From NCBI GenBank assembly GCA_000697055.1, contig JNDT01001358.1:1-64000 (forward strand): a stretch of DNA of 64,000 nucleotides. The letters run 5' to 3'. The notes beneath the pieces are model-generated. The model worked only from the letters and a program-made list of their open reading frames with translations. It was not told where the DNA came from and ran no database searches. The translations under genes and the position numbers were made by a program. The first letter of the stretch is position 1; every line of letters starts with the position of its first letter. Below, piece after piece: positions 1 through 9,858 of this stretch. The stretch comes from Saksenaea vasiformis B4078 (taxonomy: Eukaryota; Mucoromycota; Mucoromycetes; Mucorales; Saksenaeaceae).

Positions 1-1
1 T

Positions 2-1382
2 CAAACCCTCGCTTCCATTTCTAGCTCAGTCAAACAAAACGATAACTTTGAAGATGCAGCAACCAAAATTTTCAAATTTGACTATCTAAATGGAGGCGCT
101 CATCGGCTTTGGTCTATAGCTACTGACGGCTATTCAATTAATTTTACGTTTGCGCGTAAGAAAGTTTCGACCGAAACTCGACAGAAAAATCAAAAAACCA
201 TTGAAAATTTTCACCGTTCGCTGGATGAGTATGACGTGAAAGGCGTGGATCCAGGGATAACGGACGCGTATATTGCAAGCAATGGCTGCGACAAGTACAG
301 CCATGAGGTGCTGAAGTCATCGACGTCGGAATTCTACCACATCGCCCATTACCATGCAAGCCGCGCAATTACTGAGAAACTTAAGAAAGAAGACTGCGAC
401 ATTATAGATATAGAAATGAATATTCTAACTTGCAAAACTACACAAATAGCGAGCTATGAGCATCATATTACCTACCTGCTACTCCATATCAAGAAGTTGC
501 ACAACTTCTACGATCGTCGATTCGCAAGTTTGAGAATTTGGAGGCAAGAAATCGCAATGTAAGATACATATGATAACACCTATCTTTTTCAGATATCAAG
601 GAAAGCAAGAAGCCACGAACGAGTTCGCCGAGAGGCTTATCTCAGGTGGCGAGAAATACTATACCAAAAATACACGTAACCAAAGGAAACATAGAAGACA
701 AAAAAGAAATAGGAAAAGGAAAAAGAAGTTGTAAGTACGTTTGCCTTCAAAGCTTCATCGTACTCATTTTGACAGCTTATCGAGACCAAAGATGAAATCA
801 CAGCTGGTACCAAAGCAGCCAAGGTAAGTCATTTATTGACGTGTGATCATCTTGAGACTTACAAAGATATCCAGCAAGGAAGACCCAGTTCCTATTGGTC
901 GTCGAGTACTACCACCGTCGTTCAGAAGGTAAAGTTATTGTCATCCGCAATCTGTAGGTTGATTGTTGTATGGTGTTTCCAGAAAGAAGTGGAAGAAATC
1001 AGAACCCTCACGTACAAAGGGAAAATCGCTGATCGCATATGGAGCCGCAAAGTTTAGTGGAACAATCGGAAGGAAACATACAGGGGTATCGAGTCAGATT
1101 CTCAAGGCACTCAGAACGAAGGAAAAAGAAGGACGATGTGTCGTTGTGGAAGTGGATGAGTTTCGTACATCCAAAGTATGTTCCGGTTGCGGCAATGACA
1201 AATTACAGAATGTGAAAGGAGTGTTCGGGACGTCTCTCCACGCCGTTGTCAAATGCAAAAAATGTAAAGCGGTCTGGACCCGCGACGTGAACGCGAGCCG
1301 CAACATCTTGTCAGTAGCGACTCACATGGCTGGGAATGGAAACGAAAGGCCCGTGCCATTCCGACGCTCATTGCGGAGATAG
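2..1382 (+). CDS. Fanzor (eukaryotic TnpB-like RNA-guided nuclease), 5' partial
   Basis: Open at the left window edge; five exons join in one frame: 2-558, 593-730, 776-823, 875-928 and 983-1382 (1197 nt, 398 residues plus stop). Visible landmarks: a TDGYS segment as in Fanzor N-terminal halves; RuvC-I motif GVDPGITDAY with the acidic residue at nt 248-250; a basic KHRRQKRNRKRKKK linker; an IAYGAAKFSG segment where TnpB normally carries the RuvC-II glutamate; DEFRTS (Glu codon 1158-1160); a zinc ribbon CSGC..CKKC (Cys codons 1179, 1188, 1254, 1263); RuvC-III WTRDVNASRN (Asp codon 1284-1286). The family is known for RNA-guided DNA cleavage, with a 3'-encoded guide RNA and a relocated catalytic glutamate; the DEFRTS Glu is the likely substitute here (inference). 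The N-terminus lies outside the window. No disruption is seen. It is followed by a hairpin and a dispersed repeat. Confidence 0.9.
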
Positions 1383-1398
1383 ACCTCCAGCATCAGAT

Positions 1399-1436
1399 AC
1401 AAGTTGTTTTTCTGTAGAAAAACTGAAGATACTTGT
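1399..1436 (+). other. Hairpin just 3' of Fanzor stop, candidate guide-RNA scaffold
   Basis: Seventeen nt after the stop codon lies a nested inverted repeat: outer arms ACAAGT (1399-1404) and ACTTGT (1431-1436), inner arms GTTTTTC (1406-1412) and GAAAAAC (1417-1423) around a TGTA loop. Fanzor and TnpB guide RNAs are known to arise from the 3' end of the gene and its downstream flank, so position and fold fit. No transcript evidence; an ordinary 3'UTR hairpin is the alternative. Confidence 0.35.
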
Positions 1437-1460
1437 TATAAATAACATAATTACATCCAC

Positions 1461-1965
1461 GCACCAATCGGAACGCGCAAAATAGCACTATTTAAAGGGT
1501 CGCATGAATTTCTTTTCCTTTCCCTTTTTTCCTTCGGCTCTGTTTCTTTAAAACGTCCCCGGTACGTACTGGAATTAAATATACATACAGAGTTACTCGT
1601 GTTCTTTGATGCATTGTTTGGGCCACTTGATCGTCACCGTTCAATCGACTGGTTCATGGCATGTCCACCTTATCTCCCACCTTCACCTGTCGTGGTGTGG
1701 GAAACAGTCTCCACAAACGCATGGAATTGCTCCTGAGAGGCAAATAAAGATAGCCTTCAAGTACCATGCCATTCACTAACCATGAATCGATCTTTATACT
1801 GCTCAAATGAGTTCCCTGTCCACAACGAGATCAGTCTGATGTAACTTATCAGTTCTCCATTTTATGTGGTGATGACCGCGCATGGGATTCCTTGTTTAGC
1901 GCAAACTTGGCTCTTCGTAGACGCGTACTTTATTTAGAGTAGCGTAAATCTTTCAATTACCGGTA
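1461..1965 (+). repeat. Dispersed ~500 bp repeat, copy 1 (3' flank of Fanzor)
   Basis: Starts near CACGCACCAATCGGAACGCG, then a TATTTAAAGGG block, a pyrimidine run, a CGGCTCTGTT block, CCCCGGTACGTACT, a CATTCACTAACCATGAA block at about 1771, and ends with GCGCAAACTTGGCTCT, an ATTTAG block and GTAGCGTAAA. The same blocks occur in the same order at 12614-13130 and 40725-41275. It is noncoding and sits directly behind the Fanzor gene, so it may be the 3' part of the same mobile unit. Confidence 0.7.
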
Positions 1966-1992
1966 ATTGCGACTCTGCACCATAGCTGACGA

Positions 1993-3890
1993 TTAAACGA
2001 AATTTTTCTCTTTCTCGGCCCATTCTTTCCATTTACATTTGATAACAATCAAAGCGATAGATGCAAAGCATAGAACTCCTCCAAACAACGTAAATACAAT
2101 ACCGGTTCCAAGTGCCTTTATAGCATCGTATGCAATCCAGGTACTGGTTGCACCCATGATAGATCGTATAAAATTACTGCATGCTAAATGGAAGATAATA
2201 ATTAGTTTCCTTGATAACAACTTCATTTCTCCTTACAAACAACCGACGCGCTACGTTTCGGAAAACAATCAGTCAAGTAAGCAGAAAGAGTGACGTTGGG
2301 TACCGTCACGCTTAAACCGACTACGAAAGTTTTTTGGTTAACGACGTCCTTCTTTTGTGGGGTTCATTACAAAAGAATTGGCCAATAAGGCCATAGGCCC
2401 AGTGGAGGTTTAACTGAACGCACCAACCATATTCGATCAATGCAATCCATTGCATCACAATTGCTCCCCAGAATACACATCCACCCAACCGCATCTCTGG
2501 ATGGGTTTCTCTGTTTGGAGCTTCTCTGACATGCTGCTTGTAGATCCTGTCAGAATATTGACCACCAACAAAGCCGCCACATATTGATCCAAGAGCTAGT
2601 GGCAGATAGCATAACCCCACAGTCCCAGTGTCAAGATGGTACTGATCGTTATACGTTCGTGTGAAAGATGTGGAAACAAGATAAATATTAAAAAAGCTAT
2701 ATAAAAAGGAAGGTGAGAAGATAGATCTCTTCCTTCATGTAGTAAAAGATAAACTTACAGGAAACCTATAAAAAAGGCTGCTAGAGACACCCTGGGAAAC
2801 CTGAATAAGGACAGAGGGGATAGTGGATTCATCAGACGTAGGCTGCGTTTCTGAACGTGTACTTCGGGTTTATTCTCGGCTGTTGGCAAGGTTGGAGGAG
2901 CTCTCCACGTTTCCGGTAGAAAGAAAATCATGGACAACCATACACAGCCCATGTAGATCGCAAGAAACCATAAATTACTCCGCCAACCAAATGCATCATT
3001 CAGGTAGCCTCCAATGATCGGCCTAGCAAGAGACAGATTTAATTTTCTAGAAAAGCCGAGAATATCCACTATTTACCCGCTTGCGAGGCCGAACAAAGGT
3101 CCGCTTGTATAAAACGCAAAGGCCTTCCCTCGTTCGGCAGGTTCAAATATATCAGAGATTGTTCCTGCGCCCATAGATAGAGCCTATGATATGTGTCAGA
3201 AAGGGATCAAAGTTGCGGCAATCAATCGAGTTACACAGGCTACACCAATACAACCGACGACACGAGATATAATAAACATAACGATGTTAACAGAGACTGC
3301 GCAACATATGTAGCCAACCGTTCCGACGAAGACGGCCAACAGATACGGTAATCTTCGGCCTTTTATAAGGCCATGTCAGTTTACTTATTCTTCACGATCC
3401 ACGGTTGTTACCAAATGTATCTGCTAACGCCCCCCATAGTATCGGCTAAAATCGCTTATAAGACACAAGACATCATTATAGCAGTCATGTACATACAAAC
3501 ACAGCAAGCGTAAGAGAGCCTGCAGATACTAATAACGACCTGTTAGCCTCCCTGCTTATTTTTACTACATACATGATGAATTGACTGCTATCGGCGTAGT
3601 GTTAAGCGATTCTTGCACATCAATAAGTGCAGGTAACTTCTGAAGTGAAGTCCGTTATTCATTTGATGACGAAGTATTGGAACTCGTTACGTATATGGTA
3701 CTGCTCATTACGCTTCTGAGCTTTCAAGTTTAGACCAGGATTACAGGACTGCTTCCCATCTTACATCAGGTTCGCTGCAGAAACAATGGCTAAAATGGTA
3801 TATTTCTTCGTTTTGCCGAAGGACCGTGGATCTGTGTCATCGTTTTTGCCATAGGCATGCACCCATGGCCATCTTATACAGCATGTCTGC
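1993..3890 (-). CDS. MFS transporter, Qdr/Tpo-like DHA1 family
   Basis: Drug:H+ antiporter-type major facilitator by recognisable segments read right to left over many short introns: a first membrane segment KYTILAIVSAANLM (about 3800); LPALIDVQESLNTTPIAVNSS (about 3590-3650); ILWGALADTFG joined to GRRLPYLLAVF (3320-3445, the DRxGRR loop); GAGTISDIFEPAERGKAFA (3090-3185); PIIGGYLNDAFGWRS (about 2980-3020); FFLPETWR; then a half with QYSDRIYK (2321-2620) and a last membrane segment GIVFTLFGGVLCFASIALIV before a basic Lys/Glu tail ending at 1993. These match the fungal Qdr layout (known). The exact start and some N-terminal exon joints are unresolved and a few residues between the first two membrane segments seem missing, so mild decay is possible. 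Substrate unknown. Confidence 0.65.
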
Positions 3891-5464
3891 TTTTGCGCGC
3901 TAGCTAATACTTTAACTCTTTGTTATTAAAACTGTTATAACGCACAATTCGTCGTTTATCACCTCGTAGAAATGAAGCGTTCCTTATTGTCGAATGGATA
4001 TCCTGGTCCACCTGTTCAACCATATGGAAGTGCAAAAAAAAAAAAAGGAACCAGCGCTTTATATATGCCTCAGGGATTACCGCTTCGGGTATCATCCTTA
4101 TTTTAAGTCAATATGTGCATTTGTTATGTACGCACGACGTCGTCATTCATCATCTTAAAACATCGGCTATCCATGGGAATCCTTTCCGTCGTAACTGATC
4201 GCTAGGTCGATACGGTAATATTGCCGGTTAAATCACTTCCAAAAATGCCATTGCATAAATATCATTTCCATCCCGATTTTCTCGTTATCAAAGGAAAAGT
4301 TACCAATTCCAGCTATAAAAAGATATATTCTTTTGCGCGCCTTAACAATAAGGAGAACGTATAACAATATAGACGCTACACAAGGCGTTTCTATTTACGA
4401 TTGCCAGATCCTTCTTTTCTTTTATCTTTCCGTATATAGCCAATGTCCCTGATGATAGTTTCTTGGCTACGGCTCTTGTAATGTAAGCATGACTTATTTA
4501 TTGCTTGTTCATGGTATTGCTTTTTCTTGTGCTTCTTACCTTTTGGGGTTTGGCTGCTTCTTTCGTCTTCTCCTTGTTGATGTTGTGTTTGGATTGTTCT
4601 CGCATGCAATTTTGATTTGTTCTTGATGGATGCTTTCTCTATTCTTGTTATTGTCGTCTTTGTAGATCTTGATTGCGCTCGTCGATATAAACAGCTTTTG
4701 TACGTACTTGAATGATTGTTGTATTTGGGTTTTCGTTGTAGTTGACACCTTCTGTTCAAACCTTTTTTTTTTATATTTTCATGTCTTGACTTTTGTTTTC
4801 TTTGTTCTTTTCTTTTGGATTTCCTTCTCTTGATTTGACGATTTCGGTCTCTTGCTTATCCTTGGCTTTAAGTTGTTCTTTTGTGTGTGTCTGGTATTTG
4901 TATTCCGTTGAATTAGTTGTTGTATTTCTGTGATTTCGTTGCTCTTGTACTCCTTTGAGTTCGCTGTTTCTGTGCTTGTTGCTTTTTTGTTCGTATTCTT
5001 GTTTACATTCTTGTTCAACCCCTCATTCGTACTCTCGTAGGTATTTTCATTGGTATTCTCGCTTCTATTTGCGTTCATATTTTCGTTCATATTGTCACTC
5101 GCATTTTCGTCCCTTGCTTTCGTACTGTTTCTCTGGCAACAATGATGGTTATTGATGCGGCACCTAATATATCTGGCAGAAAAAAATACCTTCTATTAAA
5201 GGTAAACCGGGGTTAATGATCGGAGAGAGGAAAGGGGACCAAGCGCTGGATGTTGTTATTGTTGCAATGCTGGACATTGTGATACAATTGATTTTGGGTA
5301 AAGAAAGGGAAAAAAGACTCTACTCCTATACGAGAAACGCCCTTTTGTTTCGCGACTTTTTTTTTCATCGCTTCTTTGCGTGTTTCACTTGTCTTCTTAC
5401 AGCTTTCATCTTCCATCAGACGCACTGTTCCCTATCTCATAAAGAGCTACTTTTATTCGATAAG

Positions 5465-5466
<2 letters not shown>
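3891..5466. other. Low-complexity AT-rich intergenic region
   Basis: No supportable gene. From about 4400 to 5150 the + strand is T-rich; minus-strand frames read as Asn/Lys/Glu/Thr-rich strings that switch frame near 4760, as expected of compositional bias. Between about 4975 and 5115 a degenerate ~12 bp unit resembling TTCGTTCATATT is repeated. Confidence 0.6.

Positions 5467-5501
<35 letters not shown>
5467..5501. repeat. (TC)n microsatellite
   Basis: An uninterrupted CT dinucleotide run of about 35 bp. Confidence 0.95.
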
Positions 5502-5505
<4 letters not shown>

Positions 5506-5508
5506 TTA

Positions 5509-5596
5509 CATGCCGATCGGACTTGTGCCACTTATGCATCCGCAGTTGATCCTATTACTGTGGCATCTGTATGTGCATTACTGTTCAACTATGAAT
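5509..5596 (+). repeat. Direct repeat unit A (partner at 5961-6049)
   Basis: The block TGCATCCGCAGTTGATCC plus a following GGCATCTGTATGTGC recurs about 450 bp downstream as TGCATCCGCCGTTGAGCC plus GGCATTTATACGTGC, same orientation. The two units bracket the long inverted repeat at 5702-5891. No coding potential is evident. Confidence 0.65.
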
Positions 5597-5701
5597 ACCA
5601 TCTCAGTAACGGTGGTGACACACGTAATTCAGCAGTTACAAGTAAGCACATCGTTCACTTAGACACGACCACCGCGATCCGCATGTTTTTTTCTCGAAAA
5701 A

Positions 5702-5891
5702 CACTTCTACACTATGGGAAAGGCGTTTCCGACAATTCACCTGTTTTTGTCATTTTCAGGTAGATAATCGCTGCAGTGTAGCACATTACTGCCAAGTATG
5801 TCTTGAAGCTGATACAATGATTCCGACTATTTACCTGAAAATGACAAAAACAGGTGAATTGTCGGTACCTTTTCCCCATAGTGCTAAAGTG
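5702..5891. repeat. Long inverted repeat (hairpin-forming)
   Basis: Arms of about 69 bp (5702-5770 and 5823-5891) are near-perfect inverted copies. A 34 bp core (5729-5762 against 5832-5865) pairs without mismatch; the spacer is about 52 bp. Such structures occur in MITEs and in small-RNA hairpin precursors; no transposon ends were recognised. Confidence 0.8.
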
Positions 5892-5960
5892 ATGATTAAC
5901 GCGGCAGGGACTTATTTCTCTTTTTTTCTTTCTTTCCCTTTTTCATGTTTTTTATTTTGA

Positions 5961-6049
5961 CATGCATGGGCCAATCGACTTGGTAACGTTCATGCATCCG
6001 CCGTTGAGCCTATTACTTTGGCATTTATACGTGCTCTATGATTGAAAAG
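5961..6049 (+). repeat. Direct repeat unit B (partner at 5509-5596)
   Basis: Second copy of the repeat described at 5509-5596, same strand, with scattered substitutions. Confidence 0.65.
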
Positions 6050-7702
6050 AAAATCAGGTACACTTTTGTATAGCTTATTTCACGCAGTGTAATACAGCTG
6101 TCGTATTTACCACTCCGAGAAGGGGCCATCAATGTATCCCATGTAAGTTGGAGTTACGGCGCGGTTCAACCTTCCCTTCCGATTCTGGAATAATACCCCA
6201 CAGAGATTGAGGTCAGAATTCTGCATTGTCTGCTGAATAGTCTATGGCCGGTCTTTCTCTCTTCAGAGATATGTTTGTTACGCTTATTTATTTTCTGTTT
6301 TACTACTTACTTTGAACGAACTCTAGGTAATGAGCTATGGTATGGCGGTTTGTTATTTATCTACCACACGTGTCCATGATTCCTTTCTGTTAAACTCTCA
6401 GGGAAATAGTGATCTTCTTTCTAAAGACTTCTTCTTAAATAGAAGAGGACCTTCAGAGGATGCGAAGTTATCCAGACAGGATAAGATATTCGTTGTCAGC
6501 AAATAGAATGACATTTGATATCATTTTACTTGAACTCCCAAAGATAAATCTGCCTCTGTATCAGAGACTGGAACTAGAAGTGGAATGTGGTAAACAACGA
6601 CGAGGTATGAAAAAGTGCACACTACGAAGGACTTGAAGCGATGCAAAGTCTGGCGATCTGTTGTAGGAGGTGAGTGCAGCACTTACCTTGGTAATGAAAC
6701 CAAGTTACACAGACGCGCAGCCATGATGGTTCGAGATAGGCAACGATGCACAAAATCACACGAATGATTCTGTGTATTAATTAATCAACACCCTCGCCGG
6801 GCTGTTCTTCAAGAACAGATCCAAAGAAATATCGATGTTCTTCTCAAATATCCGTCGCATGCTGTGACCTGGATCGTCCCTTATGTGAGGTAAAAGAATC
6901 ACAGTATTGACATGTCTTTTGTTACGAGATAATATAACTCCACTGGCACGTCTCTTGCGCTAGGTAACGGCAATTTATCACCAATACAAATGCGACATGG
7001 AAGGAGATGTTGTGCAAGTCGTAGTATTGCGCTATCGTGTGAAAAATCGTAACAGGCACGATCCTGAGCAGAGCTGCGCATGTGGTAAAGGTAGTACAGA
7101 TGATCGAACGTCATGCAAGTCATGCGGTCACCTCTTAGAATTCCACTTTGTTTATATGCATTGATAACCGCTCGTTTTATGACGGTTCCAGCTGGCGCAG
7201 TCCCTATATATATACTTTTCCAGCCCTTTCGCATTCTTTTTATTTCACAATGTGTACATGCTCCTTTCTGAATTGTTGGAGTGGTCCCTGTGGGTGAAAT
7301 TCAATGATTCAGGAGTTCGCCTTGATGTTAGCAATTTCAATTGCACACGAAGAAAATTTCAAATAGGTTTGGCTACTGCTCTTGTCTGATGAACCTATGT
7401 CTCCTCCCAGCTATCTCCAAATAATGCCGGTTTGAACTGTCTAAACAGAAGGTTGAAAGACAGCGAAGTGACGCTGGTCTTTTTGATCTATCAAAAAAGC
7501 TGCACGTGTTATAAACCAGAATTAGAAATATGGTCAGTGATGGGGGACACGGTAGACAAGGACTAGCGTTTAGATCGTATAGAGCACATTTTTCTGACTA
7601 ACATCCAAAATCAAAGCGATTAAATTTTGTACAGCTTTTTATTTATAATATATAAACAAAACAATATAACGATAACTACAATTCGTTTATGACTTTGGCT
7701 TT
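6050..7702. other. Intergenic stretch, no gene recognised
   Basis: Only short unconvincing reading frames. The longest, 111 codons on the minus strand at 6899-7234, has no recognisable motif and no splice partner. Two AT-rich blocks near 7630-7670 may hold the polyadenylation region of the minus-strand gene that ends at 7703. Confidence 0.5.
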
Positions 7703-9237
7703 TCACACTCGCACGAGTCCAGGTTTGCCATTATAACCACGAAAGACCAATGAATCAGACAAGACTGTATACTTCCATCCTGTCATAATGTATTCCCTGA
7801 GAACGGTTATCAGCACAAAAATTATGTAGTACTTTTTCAACACTTACCGAGAGTGCGGATGATGGAATGCAATAATGAAGGTGCGATCGAAGGAATAATA
7901 ATGTGCTCGACGACCGGTTAGTGTTCCTATTTCCAAACAATAACTTAGATATCCATATTCCTAGTTTTCCTTGTGCATACCTTCACGAAAATAGCCATGT
8001 ACCGTTATCATCAAAACATCTTCAGAAACCTTCCATGTATCCACGACACAATTTTCAGGTCGACTACCGTCGTGTTTTGTAGGCGGCAATGTCATAAGCA
8101 ACTTTACTATGTCTTGCTTTCCAAATGCTGTTTTCCGTGCCATCTCTAACATATTTTATTTTAGAGGGTCAACAACAGCTGTTTTTAATACTTACGTTTG
8201 TGTAAAGGCATATGCGTACTGGAAACCATAGAGAAGGTGGCTTTTGCATCATAGAGGTCACGAAGACCAATGCGATTAGTGTCAAATAGTGAATAGAATC
8301 TAGTATGAAGCATTAGATTACTCGGTCCAACCGCAGCAACATGCAACTACAAACATACGTCGATAGGAAGTCTTGACTGATTTCTCGAAAGCTATTCTGT
8401 TCAAAAAATCCTGGCTGAACAGTCAAGTTGGAATAGACGGATTGCAAGTTGCAGCCATTAAGGATTACAAGTGTTGGAAATCGTCTTCTGATTTCACTAA
8501 AGCAGGAAGCGGTCACCATTTCTATTACCATGTCATGAAGACAACTTACTTTTGGTACGTTTGCAGTTCCGCTTGATCAAGCGGATTATCAGATAGTAGC
8601 AGTTCGCGTAGCTTTGGTAGCTTGTTTGAAAGGGCATCGAGAGTTTGAAACGTTCGGAGATCGTTTGACTGGAATGATAGATTTTCAATATTGGGAAAGA
8701 GATGAATCATATCTGAAATGGGTGAGAGTGACGACAAGTTGTTACGAGCAAATGATACAGTGATAACCTTAGGGGCCGTATTAGCATGGTTTGAATAAAC
8801 TCATTTTTATATTACCTGCGGACCGATGTACCTGTGCGCTACACTCAACAGACCAGAAATCAGCGCGGAACGGCTGTAAGGCGAAGGAGGAATTGAATCC
8901 AAGTTGAGATAGCCGGTTGTGTGATTCCACCGAGTATTTAGAAACGATGCCATCGTCTGAATATCCGGTCTATAAAGAAAAGTTATCAATTTAACAAGTA
9001 CTCAAGGAGAGAAAGAAAAACCAGATGCTAATCTACTTACGTATTACTGGAGTAAATACTAAGATCTTTCATACCAAGAGATCTGGTTTTATTCACTTTT
9101 TCCTGGGCTTGATGCGCAGCAAATATCGCTTCTGCATTTACAGCCGCTGGATGCACATTGTTGTATGAGCTGACGGTAGGTGCTTGATAACCAAGCCGTT
9201 GATTGTAGTAGCGGGAGATAGAGCAAGTAGAATCCAT
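7703..9237 (-). CDS. Mex67/NXF1-like mRNA export factor, short form
   Basis: Eight exons (9237-9041, 8969-8816, 8767-8550, 8496-8359, 8299-8196, 8145-7981, 7926-7848, 7796-7703) give 1149 nt, 382 aa. Residues about 70-190 form leucine-rich repeats (FLNTRWNHTTGYLNLDSI, LFPNIENLSFQSNDL, LPKLRELLLSDNPL, then EIRRRFPTLVILNG). Residues about 205-380 match the NTF2-like fold of Mex67/NXF1 (FFEQNSF, FYSLFDTNRIGLRDLY, VHGYFREG, SFDRTFII, GWKYTVLSDSLVFRGY). The family carries mRNPs through nuclear pores with an Mtr2/p15 partner (known). Unusually, no RNA-recognition domain precedes the LRRs and no C-terminal UBA-like TAP-C domain follows. The ATG at 9237 is chosen over one in the same frame at 9306 because a TATA-like element lies at 9307-9316. 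Confidence 0.85.
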
Positions 9238-9306
9238 GATATATACGTGTGTAGGAGGAAGAAAAGGAGCCGTGTTGGTTGTGTGGGAGATGGAGGCTGT
9301 GTGCAA

Positions 9307-9316
9307 TTTATATAAA
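9307..9316 (-). promoter_or_regulatory. TATA-like box upstream of the Mex67-like gene
   Basis: Palindromic TTTATATAAA about 70 bp before the chosen ATG at 9237, a plausible core-promoter distance. Assigned by sequence alone. Confidence 0.4.
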
Positions 9317-9858
9317 CTTTCCTGTGGTTGCTATAGCAACACTCTTTGATTGACGGCGGAGTTTTTGGTTCAAGCAAAGGGGTAAACATTCTGAGATCGT
9401 TACATTTCTTTTGCAAATGACACTGATAATAACAGTGAGTTCTTTATCTTTTTCTTTTTTTTAGTACAGTAAAAGCAAACAGGTTTGGTTGAATGTGTAT
9501 GATGGCACTCATTATTCGGTGATTGAGATCGGGAATGTGTCAAGCTAGAACGGAGATGCATGCGCTGCGGAAGCAACCAGCTGTAAAGCGAAAGAAATAC
9601 AGAAACCACTGCTGTTCATGGAGAACAGAAAGGCTTCATCCGATTCAGTTATCAAGAAAGCAGCATTGGTTAGTCATATAGGTATTCCAAGAGTTCATTA
9701 CTGCGGTAAATTATCAATGAGGTGTATATATAAAAACGACAAAAAATAAGAGCAAGTTTTATTTAAGAGAATATTTTCTTCTGTATGTATGATGGCAAAG
9801 TTTTACATATGGTGGGGATCTGATGAAAAGAAAGAAGACAAGTGCAGAGGGCGTTTTT
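9317..9858. other. Intergenic region between deaminase 3' end and Mex67-like promoter
   Basis: No gene recognised. Small frames on the minus strand lack motifs. The stretch should hold the deaminase terminator and the upstream promoter of the Mex67-like gene. Confidence 0.5.

Noticed and set aside
593..680. Apparent premature stop in the Fanzor gene after the first intron
   Set aside because: Arises only if the reading phase is misassigned; with two bases carried over from exon 1 the frame reads YQGKQEATNEFAERL and stays open.
4391..5090. Asn/Lys-rich minus-strand frames that look like a repetitive protein
   Set aside because: Frame changes between blocks, no splice logic, composition fully explained by T-rich simple sequence on the other strand.
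6899..7234. 111-codon minus-strand frame
   Set aside because: No motif, no partner exon, composition like surrounding noncoding DNA.
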